Assembly (NCBI GenBank): GCA_036877525.1 | Contig: JAZGTH010000019.1 | Location: 1,338,001-1,402,000 of the forward strand | DNA from: Chromobotia macracanthus | Taxonomy: Eukaryota; Chordata; Actinopteri; Cypriniformes; Botiidae | Reading direction: 5' to 3' | Length of the DNA: 64,000 nt | Position numbers and translations under genes: made by a program | In this document: positions 1 through 12,252 of the stretch, one piece after another | How the letters are laid out: each line of letters opens with the position of its first letter | How positions within the stretch are numbered: position 1 is the first letter of the stretch | Notes under the pieces: model-generated | Databases searched by the model: none | What the model was told of the DNA's origin: nothing | Seen by the model: the letters and a program-made list of their open reading frames with translations, nothing else

Positions 1-1526
1 GATTAAAACAGAACCGCCTACTTTACACTGCACACACACACACACTGCACATGCATTTACATACATAACTGAGGTATCTATATGACAATTCCAATTCCTT
101 CACACATCATCTTTACCCTATGGCACTAGAAACATCAATCTATACGTGGATGTATGTGTTACTGTATCCTCTTGTAGCATGGATGCCATTGTGGTAGTGT
201 ATGTTTATTTTTATAAAATTAAAACCTGAAAATCTGAAAACCTAAAATAAAACATTCATTCATTCTTTTGTATTGACTAAAGCCTAAATATAAAGATAGA
301 TTAAACATATTTCATGTTGCATTAAACATGAGCTTTGATTAAAGCTGTATTTGTACAAAATAGTCAATTAACAAATAACTTTCCTAGTCCCTCTCGCCTG
401 ACATTTTCTTTTCAGTCTTTTCTTTTTTTGGTATTGTCTCTACCATCCTGGCTAGGCCTCTGACAATGTGTATCTTTTGCTGGCTCTCATAGCAGTAACT
501 GCCTCCAACTGAAATGTTGCCAAAGTGATGGAGTGCCAGCCCTGGTGCATACTTAAGTTCCTGCGCAGTTTAAAGTGCCAACTGCTAACAAGGAAATGTC
601 TGCTTGATTGTAAATGATCAATTTACAATCAGTTTGTGCTGGTAATGTAAATTAAGCAGAAATTAAATATTAAACAACTAAACTATAGTCTTGATTAAAT
701 TACTGGGAGTGCCTTAGACATTCACACCACATCAGTCCATAAAGGTTCTGATCCTCATTCCAACCACTTTAGCCAAGTGTTTTTGTTTTGACCACCAAAG
801 TTCTACCAACATGTTCAGACTCATCCAAGTAGAAAAATATTCTTTGTTTAATCAGCGTTTACTGTGTGTGTGTGTTTGCGTGTCTGTGTGTACTCACACT
901 ACAAAGTTTAGAATTAAGAACAGTTAGGTGACATTTCTAAATCTTTCACGCACACAAACACACAATAGTTCTTTGCATAAAAACATTTTAGAATTACATT
1001 TTATAAAAACTTAGCTAATTTTATATTTTTATATACTTTTTATATATATTTTTAATACATAGATTTTATAATTGGCTAATAGTATTTTCTATTCACCATG
1101 TAGGTATAATACTGTCTATAACAAATGTATGAAAAATGCTTTTCTCTGAAAAAAGTAGGTTGATAACCTTTTCTTTTAGTATAAAATTCTGTATTTTACT
1201 TAAATTTATATTACAAATTTTTCTGTAATATCACTTCCATATTGGGTATATTCCATATACGGGGGACACATACTGATAACAAATGCATAACTTGAATGCT
1301 CTGCAAGTTGCTTTGGATCTGCCAAATGCATAAATGAAAAATAAATATTTTTTGTATTTTGTATTTATTAACTCTGACAAAGTGACTAATTAACAGCAAA
1401 TGTAGAAAATCCACTTTATTATAGCTCGCTTAAATAAGCAATTGAAAGCTTTGGAATTCTAACACCAGCTTTAATGACACTTGACACGTTCAGTTAATGA
1501 GAGAGGTAAAGAAGAAAAATTCCTAC
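1..1526 (-). other. Presumed FREM3 intron 2
   Basis: This AT-rich sequence lies downstream of FREM3 exon 2. I see no further FREM3 exon encoding the first Calx-beta domain. It contains a short CA tract near 32-46, TG-rich sequence around 860-890, a truncated SINE tail at 1266-1346, and an unexplained minus-strand open segment at 384-560 (see findings). Confidence 0.6.
1266..1346 (+). repeat. Truncated SINE tail
   Basis: The sequence ACATACTGATAA, then CATAACTTGAATG, then AAGTTGCTTTGGAT is nearly identical to the 3' half of the SINE at 62902-63029. Here it is in the opposite orientation and lacks the tRNA-like head. It ends in GCCAAATGCATAAATG, a common end of fish SINE copies. Confidence 0.7.
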
Positions 1527-1616
1527 CATTGTCCTCCACTCTAAAGTAGAATATGTCATTTGTGGCATTAGATCCATCCAGAAGCACATAGCAAATCTTC
1601 ATATCATCAATATCAG
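1527..1616 (-). CDS. frem3: FREM3 exon 2
   Basis: This 90-nt exon, phase 1 to phase 1, lies between acceptor TTTTAG (CT at 1617-1618) and donor GTAGGA (AC at 1525-1526). It encodes ADIDDMKICYVLLDG and ends FYFRVEDN plus one base. This continues the last CSPG repeat of the previous exon and matches the ADID-MKICYVL block I recall from FREM2. It is too short to be seen as a long ORF. Confidence 0.88.
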
Positions 1617-4600
1617 CTAAAACAGAGAGAAAATATATAGTATAGGAAGTTGGTTGATTAATACAAAAGAATTAGGACAAAATCCCCTTCCTTAGTACAT
1701 TTTTAAAATAAGATAATTAAAAATGACAGGCTTTGCATAATGTGTTTGGAGAACAAATAATTGCATAAGCACTTACCCTGTGAGAAGGAGTTGATGCTGT
1801 CATTGCCCAAAGCAATATTCATGATGAAGCCATGAATAGGGCTCTCAGTCACAACATACTTTAGCACTTTGTTTGGACTGTCTCTGTCCTCAGCCTTCAG
1901 AGCTTTACTGGTAATCAAAAATCCAAGGTGCCCAGTATGCAGAACCCTCAGAGTGGGTGCTGCTTTGTTAACAACAATTTGAGGCACTCCGTTGTCTACT
2001 GTGTTCATATGAATTGTCATCATCTGAGGCTTACGAGTTTCATAAACAGTATTGGGAAAAACATAGAAGTCAGTGTGGGTTCCATCAGTAACTGTAAAGG
2101 AGAAACTGTCTTCATTTGTCTCTGTGCCATCATGCTTGTAGGTAATGAGATTCTCATTTAGATCCTGCTTGGTAAATGTTGTAATGACTTGGGTTCCATT
2201 AAACAAAAGTTGACCATGAACTGGCACTTGAGTCACTATAAATCTCAGCAGGTTGTCTGCTGTATCACGATCCTCCACTGTCAGTTCAAAGGGTGTGATC
2301 AGTTTGCTTTCTCCTTCCCCCAGCACTAAATTGTTGATTTTTAAGACTGGCTTCTTGTTGTCAACGTCAGTAATTGATACACGGAAGGTGCGGAACACAG
2401 GATTGTAACCATCTGTGACCTCAAACTCAAAACTGTCCATCTTCACTTCATCATCAGATGTGTGAATATAGTAGATTTTGTTCCCAGCTAGCTGCAGCTG
2501 AGTGAAGGTGGAGATAGGCACACCTGGGAGATCAGTACATTCCAAATGCCCCCTGCTAGGGGCACGAGTGATACTGAAACTTAGATATTCATCTGGACTG
2601 TTGATGTCAGTTGTGCTCAGAAGGTCTGTGGTTAACGTGACCTTACCTCCCTCTTTGAGGGTCACACCCTTATTGATAACATCAGGGAAGACCATATCAA
2701 TGCCACCAATATTAATGTAGAAATAGCGATCAATAAGGGGATTAATTCCATCAGTAACATCAAACTTAAGCAGGTCACGGATACCTTCCTGGCCTGTGTG
2801 AACATACTGAATCAACTGTTTGTCAAGTTCATCTTGAGTGAAATTCATTCCAGTACTAATGTTTCCAATGACAACTCCATGTTTTGTAATTCGCTGAAGG
2901 TAGCCTTGCCCAGGTCCGTAGCGGACAATATAAGTAAGCTCTTTATCCTCAGAATCCAAATCTGTGGCCTTCAGGACTTTGTTGCTAATTACTTTGGTTT
3001 CTCCAATTTCTACTTCCAAGCCATCATTGATTGCCATTCTTGGGGTTTCATCATCAACAGGAATGACAATTATGAGGACCTTTTCCTCCACAGTGTGTTT
3101 CCCATCAGTGAGTCTAATTTTAAAACTGTCTTCCTTGGTTTCAGAGTCGTCATGCTCATAAACAATATTAGATGCCTCCTTAATCTGCTTTAAGGAAAAT
3201 TTCACTACTGGGACTGTCCCAGTGCTCAACTGCTGGACTATATTTCCATGTTTGGGATTTTTAATCATTTCAAAAGATAATTCATCACCTGGAATGTCAG
3301 CATCAGCAGCATTTAAAATAGGAGTGTCAATAACCAAGCTCATTCCCTCCATGACAACAAACTCCCGGATGAATATCTCTGGTTTTTCATCATTGGCTGG
3401 GATGATGACAATAGGGAAAAAGAGCCTTTCTGAAAAGTTAATACCATCAGAGCAGCGGAAAGAGAACCTGTCCTCCACTGGCTCCACACCCTTGTGAATG
3501 CTTTGGACATAATAGATGTGGCCAAGGCCAACATCTTTAATAGTAAAAGCAGTGATGGCAGTGCCTGCTCTGGATTTTTCAGACCCTGGAGCTGGGGAGA
3601 TGTTCTCCACATAGCCAGATGTGGACTGAACAATAATAGTACACAAGATATCATCATTATCAGTGTCAATATCCTCAGCTTGAAGGTGCTCTAATGTGAT
3701 AACATTTTTTTCACCCTCCACTACTACAAACTGGCCACCCACACTAATAATAGGCGGAATGCTGTCTAAAGGTAGGATGGTGACATGGACACGAACCCCT
3801 TGGACTTTGTTGCCACCAACAACCCATTCTTCAGACATGTCAGATATAGTGAGATTGAAGGAGTCATGCTCTTTAATAGGGCCAATTTCACCACTAGTGT
3901 GAGCATAGACAACCACGCCATTGATTATGTCTTGCTGGGTAAAGCGCTCAGCAGGAGCTCCCCTCACCATTATTTCACCTAACCTAGGATGCTCCTCAAC
4001 TATAAAAGTCAGCATGAGGTCATCTGTGTCTTCATCACGACCTTGGATGACATTGCTGGTTATTTCTGTTGCACCATTTTCAAGTACATCAATGGAAGCC
4101 CCTAACAAACCTGCTGGTAACATAATAGTTGGGGTTTCATCATCAACAGGCTTAATACTAATCTTGATGACAATGGGCACTTCATGAAAGCCATCGCTTA
4201 TGTCCAGCTTAATGATATCATTGATGGATTCTTCACCGCTGTGGATGTAGGCCAGTCTACTGTTTTCTATGTCCTCCAAGACAAATGTCTCACCATTAGA
4301 CATGTCAATTCCTAAATATTGCAGCTGACCAAACCTTGGAATCTGGGTCACTGTGAATTTAATATTCTCATCCTCAGTGTCCTGATCAGAGGCATCAAGT
4401 TCATTTTTGGTTATTATAAAGGTATTTCGCTCCAGAACAGTGAAACCAGTGTTGATAATTACAGGGGGTTTATTGTCAACGGGCTGTAAAATTATTGTAA
4501 AAACTCCATCAACTGAATTGCTGGCAGTGTCTTCCACACTGAATGCAAACTGTACCATTTTTGGAGTGATACCAAGCTCTTGGTCTGGGGGTTTGTATGC

Positions 4601-6805
4601 CACTTTATGGTGGTTGATCTGAGCTTGTGTAAACTCACTGATGATAATGTCAGGACTATCAGTCAGTACAATGGCACCAAGACGAATGGGGTTGTTCTCA
4701 TCTGTGTCAGTAGGAGGTTTGATGATGGTGTACTTAAGGTCCCTGTCATCACAATCCAGATCTGTGTAACGTAGAAATTTCTTCTTAAAAAATGTCATCT
4801 CATATTCTTTGACTGTCATGTGTAATGTGGTGCCAGGGTAAAGTTCAGGAGGTATGTCATCCACTGGATGGATTTTAATAGTAAATGTGTGCTCTCCTGA
4901 TTGATTTGGTGGGTCATTGTCATCCTGGACTCTAAAGACAAACTGGTCAATCACAGTGGTTGTACTGTGAGGTCCTTTGTGACGATAGAACATCTTCCCA
5001 TCCAAAATATCTTGCTGAAACCACTCTGTCACAACCTGTTCAAACATCTCATCTGTTGCACTAAATTTCCACGTAGATGGGTCTAGTGGAGGCTCTGCCT
5101 GCTTAAGGAGCAGCTCACCAATTGCTGAATATGGCTTTTCTACTATAAATTTAATGGTTGAATCCTCTGAGTCAATGTCAGTAGCACTCAGGATAAATGG
5201 GGAGATCTGCATCACTTCACTCTTAAAAAGTGCAATACCAGTATTGGCATTTATAATAGGGGGTTCATCATCAGTCGGGGCAATTGTGATGGGGAATAAA
5301 AACTCCACTACATTACTGCCATCAGTCATTCTGAATATAATGTTATCACTGTAAGTATCACTTCCATCGTGTTGGTATACAACAACACCAGCATCCAGAT
5401 CAGCAGGTGTAAAAAATTTTCTTTGAGACCCTAACACTGTCAGCTCTCCATGTTTTAAGCCATTAACTACAGCAATCTTCACATTATCAAGATTGTCCTC
5501 ATCACTGATCTCTAAATTTTGTGAGCTGGACAAGGATCTTGATTGACCCTCAAAAAGCAGCTGTCCTGTATTTTTGGTCACTACTGGAGCTAAAGTGTTC
5601 ATTGGTTTTACAACAATCATGAAGGCAAAAGGATCAGAAACAGCTCCATCAGTGTCAATAATTTCAAATTCAATCTGGAAAATTCTTTCTACATCTGAAT
5701 CCTCAGAGGGAGGCTTGTAAGCAATTTTTAGGTCTTTTATGTCTTTCTGATAAAAAGAGGTGATTGGCTGGTTTTGATCATCTGTGCTGATAATATAGCC
5801 CTGCTGATAGCCAAGGGGAGAAGTGATGTTAAAAATTAATTGATCAGATATTGATTCTACATCTTCAGCTGCCAGCATATCTGAAGTAATGGCTGTCATC
5901 ACAAATTGGTCAATCTCCATCATCATCATCGATATAAAGCTAGGCTTAGGTGGTGTATTTTCACTACCCTCTTTGATTCTAACCATTGTCTGGAAATGCT
6001 CCTGCTGAATAAGATTACCATCATTATCTTGTACTTCCACTAACATTGGAATGTAGTCTCTGTTAGGAGAATTGGTGGTGGCAGTGTGTTGATACTGAAT
6101 TCCCTTCTTGACAAAATCATCACAATTAATAATCTGGCCATTAACTGAGTTATCAGTAAGAGTGCCATACCTGGGAAGTTTGCCTGCACCAACTAATGTG
6201 GTCACCTTGCATTTAGTGACACCATCTTCAAAAGCAAAGTCCAAGGTTTTTTTGTCAATTGGGTTGCTTAACCCATTGAGCTTGTCCACAACCAGAGGCA
6301 TGTTACGAGTGACAATCTCTAGTTGCTGAAATACCACTTCTACTTCGAGAATAAAAGGCACCACTACAGTGTCTGTGTTCGAGTCATACCTCAGCTGCAG
6401 CTTTATGTGGTCTTTGGTAGGGCTCCGAGAACCAAAGTGAGTGTATTTTACTTCTTCTGCTCCAAAAGCGCAGGGGAACCTTTTGGGTGTTAGCATTCCA
6501 GGTCTTTGTGCAAGTGGGTCATTGTCCAGGACTGTAATGTGACAGCGGTCTCCTGCATGCACTTCGGTCACAAGGTCATTGACAGGATCCAGATACACAG
6601 AGCGTCCAAAGGGAACTCTAATCCCATTGTTGGCTACCAAGATTGTTTCAGCAGTAGGTCCAGATTGGTGCCTATGGTGAAAAGGTTTGTCGAAAGGATC
6701 TGCATTCACTGTATGGAAAAAACATCCTAATGAAAACAAAACAAAGAGACACTTCAGAAGTGCTTTTGCTGTATGCAGCCTCCCTCTTTGCAGACAACCA
6801 GCCAT
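1527..6805 (-). CDS. frem3: FRAS1-related extracellular matrix protein 3 (FREM3), 5' part of gene
   Basis: This is a large secreted or membrane-anchored basement-membrane protein of the FRAS1/FREM family, which forms complexes at the epithelial-mesenchymal boundary. The window holds two coding exons (1777-6805 and 1527-1616), about 1,706 residues. Residues 1-35 form a signal peptide with hydrophobic core CLFVLFSLGCFF. An N-terminal domain follows (motifs RVPFGRSVYLDP, HTATTNSPNRDY), and from about residue 290 come twelve CSPG repeats, recognisable by recurrent D-x-D/E-x-x-D segments such as DLDSEDKELTY and DRDTADNLLRF. Twelve is the usual number for FREM2/FREM3. The Calx-beta repeats, transmembrane segment and tail would lie beyond the left edge. 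The start is the first in-frame ATG after an in-frame TAG, with G at -3 and +4. FREM2 is very similar in sequence; FREM3 is chosen because of the neighbouring glycophorin-like gene and HHIP, as in human 4q31.21. Family certain, paralogue likely. Confidence 0.9.
1777..6805 (-). CDS. frem3: FREM3 exon 1 (coding part)
   Basis: This is a single open exon of 5,029 nt encoding 1,676 residues plus one base. It ends at donor CAGG|GTAAGT (AC at 1775-1776), phase 1. Open frame continues past the donor to 1703 but changes to non-homologous residues, so it is intronic. One giant first exon carrying all CSPG repeats is the known arrangement in FREM2 and FREM3. Confidence 0.92.
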
Positions 6806-7080
6806 ATCTACAGCTAGTTGCCCTGCACTAAAAAGCTGTGCTTTAAAAATAAAGGACAGATAGACGCACTACAGCATCTGGGTAAAAGTTTGGATAGCCC
6901 TTTTGATTTCCTAAGGCTTGACGTTAATATCAGTTTCCTTCTCTCTCTGTCATCATCTACACAGCACAAGTGCAGCCAAACTACTGAAGCTCTGCAGGTA
7001 ATACTTAACAAGGGAGACAGTGACAGTGCAAAGCTCCACCCTCAGTCCAGCCTCTCCAAAAGCTAATTTAAGGCAGCACA
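6806..7080 (-). promoter_or_regulatory. FREM3 5' flank / presumed promoter and 5' UTR
   Basis: This sequence lies immediately upstream of the FREM3 ATG. The frame upstream of the ATG is closed by an in-frame TAG near 6867, with no earlier in-frame ATG after it. No clear TATA box is visible. The boundaries are arbitrary and the promoter assignment rests on position only. Confidence 0.3.
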
Positions 7081-10000
7081 TTGGACAGCCCCCTCCTTAC
7101 CCACGGAAGGCAGGATCATAATAGGAAATCCCTTCCCATCTAGATATTTTTCTAGAGATCTTAAATTGAGAAAGACAAATAAAAAAAAGTAAACATTTTA
7201 ATGGAGACAGCCACATTCTGTATTCAAATTCAGAATGTTCATTGAGATCTTAAATTGAGATCAATTTGTGGGTGACAGATTATATGCGTGACAAATATTT
7301 CAAGGAATTTGAGGTTGCCCAGGAACTTTCATGTCAAGCTTTGTCAAATGTTAATTCATGAATATTGAATGCCTTCAAAGTAAAATATATTTAGGAAAAT
7401 GATTAGTTTTATTTTTATTATTTTAAATATTAAAGACTGTACATATTACTGAAGAGTAGCGACAGTGCCTTCTGTTGGAGTGGCAGACAAAATGCCTCAC
7501 CTGGATGTTGCAAATTAGCCTCTTGTAAATTGTATTAAAAATATAAGATTCCCTGTTTATAAATGTATTTATACAAATGTTTAATTAAACATCATTCCTT
7601 TCTGAGGTATTTCTAAAGGGTGTTGTGGTACCTTCCTTTTTTATGTTTCTATTTTTACAGTCTACAGACTGATGCTCTGTTTGAATGAAATTGTGTTTTG
7701 AGTTATTATACCCTGTTCACATGCTTGTAACTTGGGAGGTCACCTCATGGGGCTTGAAAAGTCAAGTCAAATTCTCAGTCCAGTTGGTTAAACAGGTGGA
7801 GAGAGGGCACCAAAGGACCCTTTGTTAACATAAAATGTTAGAAACATTGGTTGCTGCAAGTCCTCCATCTCTAATGATTTTTTTGTAAAATTAATCTTGT
7901 TTGAATATTTCTAATTACACAAACATGTTATAAATTATCTGTAGTGCAAAACTGTTGAAGGATTGTCCATGTTTCCCTTATGTGACTTTGTCAACCATCA
8001 ACATAGTTTGACCTATGGCTTGATTCAAAACCATCCTAACAGGCGTGATGTCTTGCTGCCTGCCTAACAAAATCCTCTCATATAATTTTATTTCTAGAGA
8101 GTCCAAATATATCTTTTGTGATTGCAGTCACTGGGCATGAGATTTTAAATATGTCTGGCGGATGAGGGTGGAAATCCCCCAATGGCTGTCAAGAGTACAT
8201 AGAGTTTATTCCTTGATGTGACACATGATCTACGGCACCAATACAAGCACCAAAGCATCAAAAAGGAGGTGTAAATTGCAAAACGTAGATGTATTTATTT
8301 TATTATTTAGTTTATATTATTGGTTTACCTTCTTATGGTGGAGCCACTAGGTAACTCTTATAATAAAGCTTTAGGAATGCTGAATTTCATGTTTTTATGT
8401 TGCGACATCAGTCAGTTTAGCATGACCTAGCTGAGGTGAGAATTAGGGTAGATACTTGAGAATACATACTGTGTATGGAAACCTTGTGGTCACATTAGAT
8501 ATAAATACACTCTTTCCATTTATGGAACACTGTTTCAAACGGATATATGGCAGTTGATACCACCTCACATATCCGATTAAATGACCAATAATATTTTTGT
8601 TTTGGTCATCATTTTCCAGATATGTGACATTTCCTAGTTTATTAGAAGTAAACTGAATTACACTAAACATAAGTTATTAGGTAAAGCCTCATGTTACTGG
8701 ATATATATATATATGTGTTTTAATGGGTAACTATGCCCCTGGACACAGTTTATGACAATATCCTAAATCATTTAAGACATTTTATTCAGAATTGAAATAT
8801 ACTAAGACAGTATGTCATGTATTTTTATCTTTGAATTCTATGTGTATATTAACTGTATTCGAGTCTGCAAATATTCTTCAGAATTCATATTTTACTCTGA
8901 TTTAATGACTTCTATCAGGCAAAAATGGTCAGGAAGTGTTCCTAAACACCACTAAAGTATGAGTTTGTTTCATTTAATATGCCTGAGGCCTTTCAGCACG
9001 TTGTGAATAAGAAATCCCTTGAAGAACACAAAGGTCATAAATCTTCATGGAGGGTAAATATACACATGATTTAACAATGCATATTGTAAAACTAACATTT
9101 TGCTAATGAATTGTATTGATGCCTTTAATAACATGAACTAAAATAAGGGGCATTCTGTTTATTCTGATACATGTTTGGGACAACACTACACCACTCTTAG
9201 CAACGCTTGTGAAAAACCCCTGTTAGCATACGCTAAATAACCAGCATGCCATGGGTGTTTGATGAGGATGTTTCTATTTTGTCGCTTTTCTAAAATAACC
9301 GTTGGTGCACTCATAACCAAAGCACAGTCAAGCCCCTAAAGTGGACTCTTAGAGTAATACTGAATGAAAGGAGGAGACTGGCCTGTACAGGACTATACAT
9401 TTAAACCCTGTCAAATGAAGAAACATTTTTTAACATCCGAATAAAGCCATAGTACAAGTCAAGCATCAGACAAGACAGCATGCTACTATGTAAATTGTCA
9501 TAATCAAGCAGAAGGGTGCCTCTACGTTTCCTATAAAATGGAAATGTTGTCAAAAACGTGGAATGCAACATTCTACTAAATCAGCACTTGCATATCATTT
9601 CTGTCACTTTAAAGCAAAGCAGGTAACCTTTAGTACAAAGGGGTATTTTATAATACATTACAAAATTCTTTTTTTCTCTATTCTTTACATTAATATGGAT
9701 TATTACTACTAGTATATTACTACTAGTACTAGTATAGGATTATATGGTGAAGAACACCCAACCGATTTTTTTTTCCAGAAATATATCTTATACATATTAT
9801 ACAAATTTTATTTGATTTAGTTCAAGGCAGGTTCAGTGGACCGATCCCTCACAGGCATGGCAATTATTTTATTCAGCTTTGCCAACATCAGCCAAACCTC
9901 TCTCTGCCTTAGAATAACTCTTCCCAGAATGGACAGTAACATTTTCACATTGCTTTTGCACATTGCAGCATCCTAGTCATCCACTGCAGTAAATATACAC

Positions 10001-10264
10001 AATGTATAAATAGAGGATCATGGGATAATTTACCCTTCTGGATCAAGCGCAGGGTGAGCTGAGAGAGGGGTGGCTTACTGCCTGAAAGTGGCACCACTCC
10101 CCCTGTGCTGCGGTCATATTTGCATTCCATTGCTACCTCTTCTCATCTCCTCCCGCTGTCCTAAACATACTCCCCTCTACCCTTCAGCTGACCAAAGAAA
10201 CCATACAGGAATATGCAGGTGTATTGATGGACCACACTCTCAGCAAACTCGTGACTTTTCTTTA

Positions 10265-10345
10265 TTTTTCTACTATACGATACATAATCAGACAAAATCA
10301 TACGGGTTTGGAACAACATGAGTACATAACATAAAATTCTGTATT
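10265..10345. repeat. Fragment of fish inverted-repeat element
   Basis: CGGGTTTGGAACAACATGAG followed by ATAAAATTCTGTATT resembles the terminal sequence shared with copies near 29890, 32860, 34995-36101, 52375 and 61615 (GTTTGGAACAACATGAGGGT). It is degenerate and short. Confidence 0.5.
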
Positions 10346-12212
10346 GCATAATCTCCTAAAAGTTTTTTCTCTTTTTTTCACTTTTGCTGAACATTTGCTA
10401 AAACATTATTTCATGTTTAACTCATGGTTTTGACAAATGATCAAAATGACCTTTTTTGTTGTTTTTATGAAGATGTCAAGACAGGGACCCCTAATAGTCA
10501 GGTGTTGGGAAGAATTTTCTGAGGTGACAACTACGTGCTGTCTTCCTGTCTTTTAGCACACATGGGCTTGTTTCAATGTACACCTGGTGCACATATAATA
10601 GCTTTGGATATCTGCAACAGATATTACACTTAAATTTTCAGTCTACTGTCACAGGAAAAGAGTGCAGTAATATTTGTACTAAAGTTACCAGCTCTAAGTT
10701 GTACAATTGATGGTAATGTATTAAGAATATTACTATATACTTATATTTAAGTATGTAGAACAGAGCAGGTCATAAATACAATCCCAACCATCAAATAAAT
10801 AATGCAACGTGAAAAGACAGGTTAAACTTGTTTCACAGCATGTTGAACATAACAAATTAATTGTAAAGATCACTTTTTTTTCTATTACATGAGTATTGCA
10901 CAGTTTGATCTATTAGGTCATCTAACTGGCAGTAGCAATAGTTACTGTTGAATTGTAGCTGCAATATTGAGCAAAGCAGCTAGACATGACATTGCAATAC
11001 AGAACTAAAATTAGACAGTCCAAGTCTAAAAACATTAAGTCTAAAACATAAAGTTAGGATTATTACACCAGAAAAGCATGTAATTATACATGTAATTACG
11101 ATAATCATGGTTATTTTGCATTACTTGTTATTACAACAATGGAAGGAAGAAACAATTTATTATAAATACACAGATCCAAAAATTATTTATCTTTGAATGT
11201 ACAAAAAAATATAATGATGGAAACATATATACCATTATATACCAAACATTTATAGTTTTGCAAAAATATTGTTATTACAACATAATTGAGTGGGAAAAGT
11301 TAATAAATGTGGCAGTAATGTACCACTGTAGGGCAACTAACGTCATTTGTTTCTAAATGAAAACAAAGATAGTTTCAAGTAAATAAAAACTTTTGTCCTT
11401 GTTACAATTGACAATACATTACATCATACCTGTACACACGGGATAGTCAGGTTTAGAGATCTGCAAAACAGAACATCGATTATTGTTTTAAAGTTGTCAG
11501 TTAACCCACTAACTTTGATTTATAATTTCATAATTTATACTTTGATGATAAACCTGCTAATTAAAGGAGAAATAGTTTTCAAAATGATCAAAGCCACTTC
11601 ACTTCTTCCCATGAGCTGTAAAGCCAACCTTTATAACCTCATCCAATGTTTTGCCTTCTGCTTTGTCTGCATGTATTTAGCCTTTGACATGACCTTTACC
11701 TCACACTAAAACATCTGTTTGACAGAAGAATGGTTGGAGAGTTTACATTTATTGATGCTAATTTTAAAAGATTTAAGATGTCATAAGCTGGTATACACCA
11801 GTTCCAAAAAAAGACTCTCGCATTTATTAAAACTGATACGCTTCAGGTTTTCCTTGATGTCACTGATGTGTGGTGGTATTTGTATTAAAAAGTATGAGCA
11901 GTAACTTAATTATTAAAAACAGGAAAACTGCTTATCTAATTTAACATAAACACACTCGCGTACACATTTGCACAAAAGCAAGTGTAAACTATGCAAGGCT
12001 GAATAGACTGGTTAGGTTGAGCTGAGGTACATAGTAAACTGAACCTAAGATATCAATCTCACAACCCCCCTAACTAAATGGAAAAAGAAGGTAGCTGAAA
12101 GATCAGACATTCCTTTGAGGATTTATCTAGAAGAAACTAATCTATAAGCCCCAATCTTTTAAAGTAAAATCTCTCCAGTTAAATCAGAGCTGTTAGGGCA
12201 GGATTGTAGACA

Positions 12213-12252
12213 CAAATTATTATTATTATTAGAATATTAATAATAATAATAA
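12213..12252. repeat. ATT/AAT trinucleotide palindrome
   Basis: A run of ATT units is followed, after a short GAATATT centre, by AAT units. This makes a near-perfect inverted repeat that could form a hairpin. It looks like microsatellite expansion rather than a terminator. Confidence 0.6.

Noticed and set aside
1703..1776. Last 24 residues of the 1700-codon FREM3 open frame as true protein
   Set aside because: A consensus donor at 1775-1776 and a matching phase-1 exon at 1527-1616 that continues the CSPG repeat show that this part is intron read-through.
3340..3669. Alternative frames inside the FREM3 exon on both strands
   Set aside because: All fall within the strongly homologous FREM3 coding exon and have no family resemblance of their own.
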